DNA of 34,362 nucleotides from a bacterium UBP10_UBA1149. Its GTDB lineage: Bacteria; Desulfobacterota; Binatia; UBA1149. The position numbers were made by a program, and so were the translations under genes. The stretch lies in NCBI GenBank assembly GCA_002311335.1, contig DBZX01000071.1:32069-66430 (forward strand). The letters run 5' to 3'. This document shows, piece by piece, positions 15,620 through 24,297 of this stretch. The notes beneath the pieces are model-generated. The model saw only the letters and a list, made by a program, of their open reading frames with translations, ran no database searches and was not told where the DNA came from. Each line of letters begins with the position of its first letter. Position 1 is the stretch's first letter.

Positions 15620-16090
15620 ATAGCGTCAGCGATCAAAGTTATCGTGGCCTCGGATCACGCCGCGGTTGCAGCGCGGGTCCTGGTTGTCGAAACACTCGCT
15701 TCGCTGGGTTACGTCGTCGACGATGCCGGCCCCACGGGAGAGGAATCGGTGGACTACCCGGACTATGCCCAGGTCGTGGGCGAGGCCGTGGGTAGCGGAA
15801 AGTCGGAACTGGGCGTGTTGCTTTGTGGCAGCGGTATCGGGATGTCGATTGCCGCCAACAAGATCCCGGGTGTCCGGGCTGCCCTCGTGCACGATGTGAC
15901 CGGGGCGCGACTTTCTCGGCAACACAACGACGCGAATGTCCTGGTGTTGGGCGGTGGAATGATGGGCGATCGTTTGATCAAGGACGTGGTAGAAGCCTGG
16001 ACGGGCGCCTCTTTTGAGGGAGGCCGGCACCAGGGGCGGGTTAACAAGATAAGCGCACTGGAAAGTGCGGGGCGAGGTAGCAGCCGATGA
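15620..16090 (+). CDS. rpiB: Ribose-5-phosphate isomerase B (non-AUG start likely)
   Basis: The enzyme interconverts ribose-5-phosphate and ribulose-5-phosphate; the latter is also a riboflavin precursor. Motifs are IKVIVASDHAA (first strand and loop), ESVDYPDYA, LLCGSGIGMSIAANK with the catalytic Cys, and HDVTGARLSRQHNDANVLVLGG. The first conventional start is GTG 15644, which begins at ASDHAA and deletes the first beta strand. Upstream, in frame to the stop at 15611-15613, there are only ATA 15620 and ATC 15632/15641. AGGGAG at 15605-15610 is 9 nt before ATA 15620, so the start is given there tentatively (156 aa). It overlaps glyA by ATGA. The family is certain; the 5' end is not. Confidence 0.88.
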   Translation: MASAIKVIVASDHAAVAARVLVVETLASLGYVVDDAGPTGEESVDYPDYAQVVGEAVGSGKSELGVLLCGSGIGMSIAANKIPGVRAALVHDVTGARLSRQHNDANVLVLGGGMMGDRLIKDVVEAWTGASFEGGRHQGRVNKISALESAGRGSSR

Positions 16091-17352
16091 GCCTGCTTGC
16101 ACAACAGGATCCTGAAATCAGCAAAGCTCTGGGCGATGAACTTGCCCGGCAGGAACGCAACCTTGAGCTCATAGCCTCCGAGAACGTGGTCAGCGAGGCC
16201 GTGCTCGAAGCGATGTCGTCTGTGCTCACCAACAAGTACGCCGAGGGATACCCCGGACGCCGCTATTACGGCGGTTGCGAGCACGTTGACGTTGTCGAGC
16301 AGTTGGCCATAGACCGGGTGCTCGAATTGTTCGGCGCTGATCATGCCAACGTTCAACCCCACTCCGGTTCACAGGCCAACATGGCGGTTTATTTTTCCCA
16401 GCTTCAGCCGGGGGACACCATACTGGCCATGAACCTCGCCCACGGCGGGCACCTTACCCACGGCAGCCCGGTTAATTTCTCGGGGCGGTTCTTCAACGTT
16501 ATCCCCTACGGGGTCAAGGAACCGGATGGGCTGATCGACTTCGACGAGGTGGCCGAGCTCGCGAGAGAGCACAAGCCTAAAATGATTGTTGCCGGTCACA
16601 GCGCTTATCCCCGGCAGCTTGAATTCAAGCGCTTCAGGGAAATCGCCGACGAGGTATCGGCGCTGTTGATGGCCGACATTGCCCACGTTGCCGGGCTGGT
16701 GGCTACGGGCCTGCACCCGTCTCCTGTGCCCTACTGCGATTTCGTCACCACGACCACGCACAAGACCCTACGCGGTCCACGTGGCGGCGTGATTTTGTGT
16801 CGCGAAGAGTTCGCCAAGGCCATAGACTCGTCTATTTTTCCTGGAAACCAGGGCGGTCCTCTGATGCACGTTATAGCCGCCAAGGCGGTCGCGTTTTCAG
16901 AAGCTCTCGAGCCCACGTTCAAGGTTTACCAGCAGGCGGTCCTCGATAACGCGCGCGCTCTCGCCGATGGCTTGCTTGGCAGAGGTTTCACCCTGGTGTC
17001 GGGCGGTACCGATAACCACCTGCTGTTGATCGATTTTCGAAAAAGCGAGATTACCGGCAAGGTTGCGCAGCATGCTCTCGACCGGGCAAATATTACTACC
17101 AACAGGAACTCGGTTCCCGATGATCCACGCTCGCCTTTTGTCACATCCGGGTTGAGGCTGGGCACACCCGCCGTCACTACGCGGGGTATGGGGACCGGCG
17201 AAATGGTAGCCGTAGCCGCTTTCATCGAACGGGTACTGGCGGCGGTTGACGATGACTCGGTCGCAGACGCGGTGGGAGCCGAAGTAGCAAGCCTTTGCGC
17301 TTCGTTTCCCCTCTATCCCTCATCGGCACCGGCCCGACAAGCCAGCGCCTGA
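16087..17352 (+). CDS. glyA: Serine hydroxymethyltransferase
   Basis: The protein is 421 aa, PLP-dependent, and converts serine and tetrahydrofolate to glycine and 5,10-methylene-THF. The PLP Schiff-base lysine is Lys226 in TTTTHKTLRGPRGG; Asp197 and His200 in MADIAHVAGL contact the cofactor; YAEGYPGRRYYGG and PHSGSQANMAVY are family blocks. It begins ATGA on rpiB and is followed after 24 bp by nrdR. The rpiB-glyA-nrdR order is common in deltaproteobacterial-type genomes. Confidence 0.97.
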   Translation: MSLLAQQDPEISKALGDELARQERNLELIASENVVSEAVLEAMSSVLTNKYAEGYPGRRYYGGCEHVDVVEQLAIDRVLELFGADHANVQPHSGSQANMAVYFSQLQPGDTILAMNLAHGGHLTHGSPVNFSGRFFNVIPYGVKEPDGLIDFDEVAELAREHKPKMIVAGHSAYPRQLEFKRFREIADEVSALLMADIAHVAGLVATGLHPSPVPYCDFVTTTTHKTLRGPRGGVILCREEFAKAIDSSIFPGNQGGPLMHVIAAKAVAFSEALEPTFKVYQQAVLDNARALADGLLGRGFTLVSGGTDNHLLLIDFRKSEITGKVAQHALDRANITTNRNSVPDDPRSPFVTSGLRLGTPAVTTRGMGTGEMVAVAAFIERVLAAVDDDSVADAVGAEVASLCASFPLYPSSAPARQASA

Positions 17353-17376
17353 AGCGCGTGGCCCGGTGAGGCTGAC

Positions 17377-17850
17377 GTGAAGTGCCCGTTCTGCAGTGTC
17401 GACGGTAACCGGGTCGTTGACTCCCGCGACAGCGGCGATGACACCGTCCGGCGGCGCAGGGAATGCGAAGGCTGCGGACGACGTTTTACCACCTACGAGC
17501 GCATCGACGCGATCATGCCCCACGTTGTCAAGAAGGGGGGGCGCCGCGAAACCTGGGACCGTGGCAAAATCGTTCGGGGGCTTTTCAAGGCTTGTGAGAA
17601 ACGCCCGGTTTCGGTCGAAGCGGTCGAATCCACCGCCGATGCAATAGAACGAGAAGTGCAGGAGCTAGGCCTGGCCGAACTCGACAGTTCGGTAGTCGGC
17701 GAAGCGGTAATGCAATCTCTCAAGGGGCTCGACGAAGTAGCTTATGTGCGTTTTGCGTCGGTCTATCGTTCTTTTCGCGACATAGACGAATTCATGTCAG
17801 CACTGGAAAGCCTGGTGCGTGAGAAGGGTCAGGGAGATAAGCAGAAATGA
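17377..17850 (+). CDS. nrdR: Transcriptional repressor NrdR
   Basis: The protein is 157 aa. The zinc ribbon has Cys3, Cys6, Cys30 and Cys33 (MKCPFC and CEGCGRRFTTYER). The ATP-cone domain covers about 49-139 (VVKKGGRRETWDRGKIVRGLFKACEKRPV). NrdR senses ATP/dATP and represses ribonucleotide reductase genes through NrdR boxes. The start is GTG 17377, because the first residues form the zinc knuckle. It overlaps ribD by ATGA. Confidence 0.96.
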   Translation: MKCPFCSVDGNRVVDSRDSGDDTVRRRRECEGCGRRFTTYERIDAIMPHVVKKGGRRETWDRGKIVRGLFKACEKRPVSVEAVESTADAIEREVQELGLAELDSSVVGEAVMQSLKGLDEVAYVRFASVYRSFRDIDEFMSALESLVREKGQGDKQK

Positions 17851-18950
17851 GCGTGGTAGCGGCCTTAGATAGCAGGCGCATGCTGCAGGCCTGCGAAGAG
17901 GCCGAACGTGGTCTTGGCCAGACCTCGCCGAACCCAGCGGTCGGCTGCGTGGTGGTCAAAAACGGTCGGCTCGTGGGGCGGGGCTTTCATGCCGCCGCCG
18001 GGCAGGCGCACGCCGAGGTCAAGGCTCTTAGCGATGCCGGTGCTGCGGCGCGAGGGGCTACGGTCTACGTGACGCTCGAGCCCTGCTGTGTGCAGGGACG
18101 CACGCCGGCCTGCACCGAGGCCTTGATCACAGCCGGCGTCAAGATGGTCGTATATGGGAGCCGCGATCCCAACCCTCGGGTCAATGGTCGAGGTGGCCGC
18201 AAACTCAGAGCGGCTGGGATCAAAGTTGTCGCCGGCGTCGAGCAGCCCGCGTGCGACCAGATTGTGAAGGGGTACCGCGAGTGGGTCCTGACCGGCTCCC
18301 CGCTCGTGGGTATGAAACTCGCCGTCAGTCTCGATGGGCGTATCGCGGCCAGGGGCGGAGCTTCCAAGTGGATATCGGGGCCGGCCTCCCGTGCCCTGGT
18401 GCAGCAGATGCGCAGACGAGCAGACGCCGTGCTCGTCGGCGCGGGTACAGTCGCCGCGGATGACCCTCGGCTCAGCTGCAGGCTTCGCGATGCAAGACAA
18501 CCATTGCGCGTGGTTCTCGACGAACGCCTCGCGGTGTCGCCCCTGTCACGGGTAGTTGCCGGGCGCGGAGATTGCCTCCTGGTTTGCGCGCCGGGCGAAG
18601 TCAGTAGCGGCAGGGCGGATGCCCTGCGAGCTGCCGGCGCGGAGGTCTACGGCTTGCGCGGGCGCGGGCGGGGTGCGTGGCAGCGGTTGTTGGCCAAACT
18701 GGGCAGGCGCGATGTACACGAATTGCTCATAGAGGGCGGAGCCGGGGTCGCCGCGAGCGCCGTTAAAGCACGCGTGGTTTCTGAACTGACCCTGTTCTAT
18801 AGTACGCGGCTACTCGGCGGCGATGGGGTGCCGATGCTCGATTCCCTCGGGGTCAGGTCTCCGTCGGGAGCACCCCTGCTGAGCGATGGCACGATAGACA
18901 GGGTAGGCCATGACTTCGTATGGCGTGGTCGGTTTGAAAACAGTGGCTGA
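17847..18950 (+). CDS. ribD: Bifunctional riboflavin deaminase/reductase
   Basis: The protein is 367 aa. An N-terminal pyrimidine deaminase (about 1-145) has HAE at 55-57 and the Zn cysteines Cys80 and Cys89 (EPCCVQGRTPAC). The usual histidine after PCC is a valine here, probably harmless. The C-terminal reductase (about 150-367) starts PLVGMKLAVSLDGRIAA and has GAGTVAADDPRL and LLIEGGAGVAASA. It converts the GTP cyclohydrolase II product to the ribitylamino pyrimidine phosphate. The ribE gene usually found next is missing; ribBA overlaps the 3' end. Confidence 0.95.
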   Translation: MSVVAALDSRRMLQACEEAERGLGQTSPNPAVGCVVVKNGRLVGRGFHAAAGQAHAEVKALSDAGAAARGATVYVTLEPCCVQGRTPACTEALITAGVKMVVYGSRDPNPRVNGRGGRKLRAAGIKVVAGVEQPACDQIVKGYREWVLTGSPLVGMKLAVSLDGRIAARGGASKWISGPASRALVQQMRRRADAVLVGAGTVAADDPRLSCRLRDARQPLRVVLDERLAVSPLSRVVAGRGDCLLVCAPGEVSSGRADALRAAGAEVYGLRGRGRGAWQRLLAKLGRRDVHELLIEGGAGVAASAVKARVVSELTLFYSTRLLGGDGVPMLDSLGVRSPSGAPLLSDGTIDRVGHDFVWRGRFENSG

Positions 18951-20199
18951 GGTCAAAAAAGAAAACTCGGTAGAGCTTGCCGTGAGCGCACTGGCCGCTG
19001 GCCGGATCGTGCTCTTGACCGACCGTGAGCACCCGGAGCGGGGGGCCAACGTCTGTGTAGACCCCGGCCTGCTTGATGCCGACACGATCAATTTTTTTGT
19101 GAGCCACGCCCGCGGCCTGGTATGCCTGGCTATGACAGAGCAGCGCATGCAACAGCTGGGCATTCCACTGCTGGCCGACGATTCGGCGAGGGAAGGAAGG
19201 CCGGTTTTCGGCGCGTCCATCGAAGCGGCGGAAGGAGTGAGCACCGGGATATCCGCGGCCGATCGGGCGCGGACGATACTGGCGGCCTCGCATCCCGATT
19301 CGGACGTGGACTCCCTGGTCATGCCCGGGCACGTACACTCGGTCCGTGTTTCGCACAGGGGGGTGCTGGCTATGGCGGCCCCCGCCGAAGCCGCTGCTGA
19401 TCTCGTTGCCATGACCGGCTCGGCGCGCTCTGCCGCCTTTTGTTGCGTACTGGGTGACGATGGCGAGGTAGCTGATGACGCAGAATTACGCTCCCTGGCC
19501 GAGCGCTTTTCGCTTGCCATGGTGGATGTCTCGGAAGTGGTCGATTTGCGACTGAAAACCGAGCTGGTGGTTGAGCGGGTTGCCGAAAGGGAAATCGACA
19601 GTGCCTACGGTGGCCGCTATTGCGCCGTTGTTTATCGTAACGACATGGACGAACACGAACACGTGGCCCTGGTAGCGGGGGTCCTCGATGGCCCGGAGCC
19701 GGTCTGGGTGAGGGTCCATTCACAGTGTCTTACGGGTGACGTGCTCGGCTCGGCGCGCTGCGACTGTGGAGAACAGCTCGCCATGTCGCTCGAGATGATT
19801 GCGCGCAATGGTCGCGGCGTCGTAGTCTATATGCACCAGGAGGGGCGTGGTATAGGCTTGGCGAATAAGATCAAGGCCTATCACCTGCAGGACCAGGGCA
19901 GGGATACGGTTGAGGCCAATCTCGACCTTGGCTTTGGCGAGGACCTCAGGGACTACGGCATGGCGGCACAGATACTCAAGGACCTTGGCGTTACCAGGGT
20001 TTGCCTGCTCACGAACAACCCGGCGAAGGTAAGCGGGCTCAAGAAGCACGGCATTGATGTGACCGAACGGCGTCCGCTCCAGCCACCGGCTCGTACTCAC
20101 AACGTGGACTACCTCAAGACCAAGCAACAGAAACTCGGCCACCTTCTCGACAGCGGGGCGCTCGAGGTCGTTCCCCGGGAGAACAGCGGTGGCGAGTAA
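18910..20199 (+). CDS. ribA: RibBA: intact GTP cyclohydrolase II with a degenerate DHBP-synthase domain
   Basis: The protein is 429 aa from ATG 18910; GTG 18943 (418 aa) is an alternative that nearly removes the 41-bp overlap with ribD. The C-terminal half is a complete GTP cyclohydrolase II: the Zn motif CLTGDVLGSARCDCG, HQEGRGIGL, DTVEANLDLGF and LLTNNPAKV. The N-terminal half aligns without gaps to E. coli RibB over the acidic loop, but DDEDRENEGD reads DREHPERGAN and the metal-histidine block RGGHTEA reads MAAPAEA. Arg37, Glu40, Asp42 and His153 (E. coli numbering) are therefore lost. PGHV and SIEAAEGVSTGISAADRA survive. GTP ring opening is expected; making dihydroxybutanone phosphate is not. 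Confidence 0.9.
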   Translation: MTSYGVVGLKTVAEVKKENSVELAVSALAAGRIVLLTDREHPERGANVCVDPGLLDADTINFFVSHARGLVCLAMTEQRMQQLGIPLLADDSAREGRPVFGASIEAAEGVSTGISAADRARTILAASHPDSDVDSLVMPGHVHSVRVSHRGVLAMAAPAEAAADLVAMTGSARSAAFCCVLGDDGEVADDAELRSLAERFSLAMVDVSEVVDLRLKTELVVERVAEREIDSAYGGRYCAVVYRNDMDEHEHVALVAGVLDGPEPVWVRVHSQCLTGDVLGSARCDCGEQLAMSLEMIARNGRGVVVYMHQEGRGIGLANKIKAYHLQDQGRDTVEANLDLGFGEDLRDYGMAAQILKDLGVTRVCLLTNNPAKVSGLKKHGIDVTERRPLQPPARTHNVDYLKTKQQKLGHLLDSGALEVVPRENSGGE

Positions 20200-20629
20200 C
20201 AAGACTCGAATCGCGGTGGTTGTCGCCAGTTTTAATTCGGCGGTCACCGATAGCCTGCTCGAAGGGGCGCTTTCGGCGGCCGGCAAGTACGAAGCGGATA
20301 CCGACGTCTATCGCGTACCGGGGGCGTTTGAGCTGCCCCTGTTGGCCGCGAGTGCTGCCCGGAGTGGGCGCTATGACGCCGTGGTCTGCCTGGGGGCTGT
20401 CATCAGGGGCGAGACCCCGCACTTTGACTACGTGTGTGCCCAGGCCGCTGCTGGTGTTCAGCGGGTGGCACTGGACGAGAACATGCCCGTGACTTTTGGC
20501 GTGCTCACGACCGACAACGTAGAACAGGCGCTCGCCCGAGCTGGCGGGGAGTTTGGTAACAAGGGCTACGATGCGGTGGTCTGCGCTGTCGACACATTGT
20601 TGGAGATGCGTCGGCTGGCCGCGGGCTGA
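20189..20629 (+). CDS. ribH: 6,7-dimethyl-8-ribityllumazine synthase
   Basis: The protein is 146 aa and condenses the ribitylamino pyrimidine with dihydroxybutanone phosphate. Signatures are VVVASFN, the substrate-binding VPGAFELPLLA, CLGAVIRGETPHFDYV with the catalytic histidine, and FGVLTTDNVEQA. The start is GTG 20189, inside the end of ribBA, preceded by GGGAGA. Nothing unusual is seen. It needs the butanone phosphate that the degenerate RibB domain upstream probably cannot make. Confidence 0.95.
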   Translation: MASNKTRIAVVVASFNSAVTDSLLEGALSAAGKYEADTDVYRVPGAFELPLLAASAARSGRYDAVVCLGAVIRGETPHFDYVCAQAAAGVQRVALDENMPVTFGVLTTDNVEQALARAGGEFGNKGYDAVVCAVDTLLEMRRLAAG

Positions 20630-20636
20630 AGGTCGC

Positions 20637-21074
20637 ATGGGGGCACGAACCAAAGCGCGCGAAGCGGCCTTGCAGCTTGTCTACCAGGTGGAGCTTGGCG
20701 GTGAGCGCTCGCCCGAGGCCATGGAACTGTTCTGGACCGAACTCCCGACCGCCGGTGAGACCGTCCGTCGCTACGGTTCGCAACTGGCGACGGCGGCGCT
20801 CGAGCACCAGGAAGAAATCGACGCCATGGTTTCAGGCGCGGCTGAAAACTGGGACATTCAACGCATCGCGCGTGTGGACCTGTGCCTGCTCAGGGTCGCT
20901 CTTGGCGAAATGATATACGTGGGCGGCACGCCCGTGGCGGTGGTAATAAACGAAGCAGTCGAGGTTGCCAAGAGATTTTGTGACACCGCCAGCCCGGCTT
21001 TTGTTAACGGGGTTCTCGACTCGGTCGCGGTGGAGCGCAAGCTGCTGGAGAAAAAGGACGGCAAGCCGGCGTGA
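20637..21074 (+). CDS. nusB: Transcription antitermination factor NusB
   Basis: The protein is 145 aa from ATG 20637, 7 bp after ribH. MGARTKAREAALQLVYQVEL is the arginine-rich NusB N-terminus, followed by WDIQRIARVDLCLLRVALGEM and VINEAVEVAKRFCDTASPAFVNGVLD, the strongest family block. NusB with NusE (S10) binds boxA in rRNA leaders. ribH-nusB linkage is widespread. Earlier in-frame starts lie inside ribH and are rejected. The 3' end overlaps leuS (GTGA). Confidence 0.95.
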   Translation: MGARTKAREAALQLVYQVELGGERSPEAMELFWTELPTAGETVRRYGSQLATAALEHQEEIDAMVSGAAENWDIQRIARVDLCLLRVALGEMIYVGGTPVAVVINEAVEVAKRFCDTASPAFVNGVLDSVAVERKLLEKKDGKPA

Positions 21075-23533
21075 AGTTCTACGACCCCTCGGTCATCGAG
21101 AAGAAGTGGCAGCGCCACTGGCAGGATAACGACAGCTTCAAGCCTGCTGGCGATGGCACGCCATACTACCAGCTCGAGATGTTTCCGTACCCCTCCGGTC
21201 GCATCCACATGGGGCACGTCCGGAATTACACTATCGGCGACGTGCTCGCGCGCTTTCACGCGGCCCGGGGGCACAGGGTTTTTCATCCCATGGGCTGGGA
21301 TGCCTTCGGACTTCCTGCCGAGGCTGCTGCCATCGAGAGGGGCGTGGCGCCGGCCTCGTGGACGCGGGCCAATATCGAGGAAATGAAGAAACAACTGGGG
21401 CGCCTGGGCTTCAGTTATGACCCGGGCACTGAACTGGCGACCTGTGATGTTGACTACTATCGATGGGAGCAATTGTTTTTTGTGCAGATGCTCGAGCGCG
21501 GCATAGCCTACCGAAAAAGCGCGGTCGTCAACTGGTGCGAAGGCTGTGGTACGGTGCTCGCCAACGAGCAGGTCGACGGAGATAGTTGTTGGAGAGGGCA
21601 CAGCCCGGTAACCAACCGCGAGCTTGACCAGTGGTTCCTGAAGATTACCGATTACGCCGACGAGCTGCTCGACGGCCTGGACGAGCTCAAGGGCAAGTGG
21701 CCCGACAAGGTTCTCACCATGCAGCGCAACTGGATAGGCCGCAGCGAGGGCGTAGAAGTCTTTTTTGAACTGCCAGCCCTTGGTGAAACGCTGGAGGTGT
21801 TCACCACCAGGGTTGATACTCTCTTTGGAGCTACCTTTGTGTGTATTGCTCCCGAGCATCCAGCGGCGATGAAGCTGGCCGAAGCCGGGGGACGCGGGAA
21901 AGAAGCCCGGGAGTTCGTGGATGCCGTGGCTTCGCGAAGCAACGTGGAGCGCGCCCAGGGCAAACAGGGTTTCAACACCGGCAGCCGGGCGGTCAATCCG
22001 ATCAACGGAGAAGAAGTTCCGGTCTTCCTGGGGGATTTTGTCCTCATGGGCTACGGGACCGGGGCGGTGATGTCGGTCCCGGCCCACGATCAGCGAGATT
22101 TTGAGTTTGCCCGCGGCAACGGTGTTGCGGTGAGGCCGGTGATCGCTCCCCCCGCCGGTCCCCTTGTAGCCACCGATATGACCGAGGCCATGGTGGAGGA
22201 CGGAGTACTCCACGACAGTGGCGATTTTGACGGGTTGGTGAGCAGCGACGCCCGGGAAGGGATCTGTAAGCAGCTCGTCGAGACCCAGCGTGGCAGGGCG
22301 GTCGTCAACTACAGGTTGAGGGACTGGGGTATTTCGCGGCAACGGTACTGGGGTTGTCCGATTCCGGTTATCTACTGCGACAGTTGCGGCACGGTGGCGG
22401 TGCCCGAAAAGGATCTCCCGGTCGTCCTGCCGGAGGACGTGACCATGGTTGCAAGCGGGGCATCGCCGCTCGCGTCAATGACCGAGTTCGCTCAGGTTTC
22501 ATGTCCCGGTTGTGGTGGAGAGGCCCGCCGGGAAACTGACACGATGGACACCTTCGTGGAGTCGTCCTGGTACTTTCTTCGCTACACCAGCGCAGGGGAC
22601 GACCAGCGCCCCTTCGACCCGGCAGCGGTGGCCGAGTGGCTACCCGTTTCCCAGTACGTCGGTGGGGTCGAGCACGCGGTTCTTCATCTTCTCTACTCCC
22701 GGTTTTTCACCCGCGTGCTCAGAGACCTTGGCTGGTTGGACCTGTCTGAACCTTTCGGCGAACTGTTGACCCAGGGCATGGTGATCAAGGACGGGGCCAA
22801 GATGAGTAAATCGAAGGGCAACGTCGTTGACCCGGATGAACTCATAGAGCGTTACGGGGCCGACACCGCCCGCTTGTTCTCGGTATTTGCTGCTCCCCCC
22901 GAGAAAGACCTCGAGTGGAGCGAGAAGGGCGTGGAAGGGGCGAGCCGCTTCATATCGAGGGTCTGGCGGCAGGTCATCGCCGCTGCCGAAGAAACCAGCG
23001 GGGACTGTTCTGACCCGGGGCCCGAAAGACTGGACGAAGAGGGACGGCGTCTACGCCGGGTCGTGCACGAAACGATTCATCGAGTTGGTCGCGACGTGGG
23101 TACACGCCTGCGCTTCAACACTGCTATCGCGGCTATAATGGAGCTGGTCAATGAATACCAGTCGGTTGATTTTACTGCGCTCGCAGACGGCGAACGACTT
23201 CGTCGCTTCGGCCTTGCCACGGTGCTCCTGCTGCTCGGACCTTTTGTTCCGCACGTCGCCAACGAGCTGTGGGGTGAGCTGACGGGCAGAGAAGATATGA
23301 ACCAACAGGGTTGGCCCGTTCACGACGAGGCGGCGCTGCTGCGGGACAGCGTAGAAATAGTGTTGCAGGTTAACGGCAAAATACGGTCCCGGATACAAGT
23401 ATCACCCGATACCGACAGGGATGAGCTGGGACGCCTGGCCCTGGCCGACTCGAGGGTCGCTGCTTACCTCGACGGCGCCGATCCCCGCAAAGTGGTCGTT
23501 GTGCCGGGCCGGCTGGTAAACGTGGTTATATGA
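21071..23533 (+). CDS. leuS: Leucyl-tRNA synthetase
   Basis: The protein is 820 aa, a class I synthetase of the bacterial type. The HIGH motif is HMGH (46-49) in PYPSGRIHMGHVRNY, and KMSKS is at 577-581. The CP1 editing domain includes TTRVDTLFGATF and GYGTGAVMSVPAHDQRDFEFA. Zinc-ribbon-like CEGC, CDSC and CPGC pairs are present. The C-terminus ends VVVPGRLVNVVI, as expected. Translation is coupled to nusB (GTGA) and to lptE (ATGA). Nothing unusual. Confidence 0.97.
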   Translation: MKFYDPSVIEKKWQRHWQDNDSFKPAGDGTPYYQLEMFPYPSGRIHMGHVRNYTIGDVLARFHAARGHRVFHPMGWDAFGLPAEAAAIERGVAPASWTRANIEEMKKQLGRLGFSYDPGTELATCDVDYYRWEQLFFVQMLERGIAYRKSAVVNWCEGCGTVLANEQVDGDSCWRGHSPVTNRELDQWFLKITDYADELLDGLDELKGKWPDKVLTMQRNWIGRSEGVEVFFELPALGETLEVFTTRVDTLFGATFVCIAPEHPAAMKLAEAGGRGKEAREFVDAVASRSNVERAQGKQGFNTGSRAVNPINGEEVPVFLGDFVLMGYGTGAVMSVPAHDQRDFEFARGNGVAVRPVIAPPAGPLVATDMTEAMVEDGVLHDSGDFDGLVSSDAREGICKQLVETQRGRAVVNYRLRDWGISRQRYWGCPIPVIYCDSCGTVAVPEKDLPVVLPEDVTMVASGASPLASMTEFAQVSCPGCGGEARRETDTMDTFVESSWYFLRYTSAGDDQRPFDPAAVAEWLPVSQYVGGVEHAVLHLLYSRFFTRVLRDLGWLDLSEPFGELLTQGMVIKDGAKMSKSKGNVVDPDELIERYGADTARLFSVFAAPPEKDLEWSEKGVEGASRFISRVWRQVIAAAEETSGDCSDPGPERLDEEGRRLRRVVHETIHRVGRDVGTRLRFNTAIAAIMELVNEYQSVDFTALADGERLRRFGLATVLLLLGPFVPHVANELWGELTGREDMNQQGWPVHDEAALLRDSVEIVLQVNGKIRSRIQVSPDTDRDELGRLALADSRVAAYLDGADPRKVVVVPGRLVNVVI

Positions 23534-24189
23534 ACAACAGGGCTGATCGGCTGCTCTTGTTGGTGGCGGCTTGCACGTCGGCAATCCTGCTGTCGGCTTG
23601 TGGTTACACGGTGCTGCGGCCGGGAGCCGCGCTGCCTGATTCCGTGCGTAGCGTCTACGTCGCCCAGGTTGTCGACGACGAGGGCGATCCTGTTCTCGCG
23701 GACAAGCTGCGCCGGGAATTGCGGGTTCGTTTTCGCAGGCAGGGACGTCTTGGTGTCGTCGACTCACCGCTTCGCGCGGACTCTATTATTGAGCTCACAG
23801 TGTCTGGATACCGGAGCCAGCCGGTGGCGTTCAACCAGTTCGACGAAGTGCTGGACTACGACACTACGCTCAGGGTCGGGGTGCTGATGAAGAACCGGGC
23901 CGGGGACACACTGATGGAAAGGGACTTGTCGGTTTCGCGAGGCCATCCGGCCGTACGCGATGCCATCGTCGCCAGCAGTGCGGCTTTTGTCGCTGACCGC
24001 AAGCTTGCGGCTGGGGACCTGGCAGAGTTCGATGGTGTGCAGTTGGGTGTATACACCCGTGCCGCTGCTGTCGATGGCCTCGTGGAGGACCTGGTCGACG
24101 CGGTAATGTCATCGCTGTCGATCGTGTATCCGCTGGATGCTGTCGGAACAGTGAGGGCGAAAGTCTCGCGGGGAGAAACACGGCCCTGA
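23530..24189 (+). CDS. lptE: LPS-assembly lipoprotein LptE
   Basis: The protein is 219 aa. A signal peptide ends in the lipobox LLSACG, with lipidated Cys24. CGYTVLRPGAALPDSVRSVYVAQV followed by LADKLRRELRVRF is the LptE pattern, and ELTVSGYRSQPVAF the next strand. LptE plugs the LptD barrel and helps insert lipopolysaccharide into the outer membrane. Position after leuS is typical; holA, which usually follows, is absent. Sequence identity in this family is low, so the call rests on pattern and context. Confidence 0.85.
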   Translation: MNNRADRLLLLVAACTSAILLSACGYTVLRPGAALPDSVRSVYVAQVVDDEGDPVLADKLRRELRVRFRRQGRLGVVDSPLRADSIIELTVSGYRSQPVAFNQFDEVLDYDTTLRVGVLMKNRAGDTLMERDLSVSRGHPAVRDAIVASSAAFVADRKLAAGDLAEFDGVQLGVYTRAAAVDGLVEDLVDAVMSSLSIVYPLDAVGTVRAKVSRGETRP

Positions 24190-24232
24190 GAGTAACGGGG
24201 GAAAATGAGCGCTGGTAGGCTGCGGCGCACGG

Positions 24233-24253
24233 CCCGGGGGGGGCACCCCCGGG
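24233..24253 (+). terminator. GC-only hairpin between convergent lptE and rpsT
   Basis: CCCGGGGG-GGGCA-CCCCCGGG is a perfect 8-bp stem with a 5-nt loop. Outside it, GCGCTG (24209-24214) and CAGCGC (24274-24279) can pair to enclose it. No T-run follows on either strand. It is well placed as a bidirectional stem-loop ending the long lptE operon and rpsT, perhaps with Rho. Confidence 0.5.
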
Positions 24254-24297
24254 GGGATACTGCCGGTCTGTCTCAGCGCGGCCTGTGCGGACGGGGA

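Noticed and set aside
20858..22342. A 494-codon minus-strand open frame opposite nusB and leuS
   Set aside because: Both plus-strand genes are unmistakable. Long antisense frames are expected in GC-rich coding DNA.
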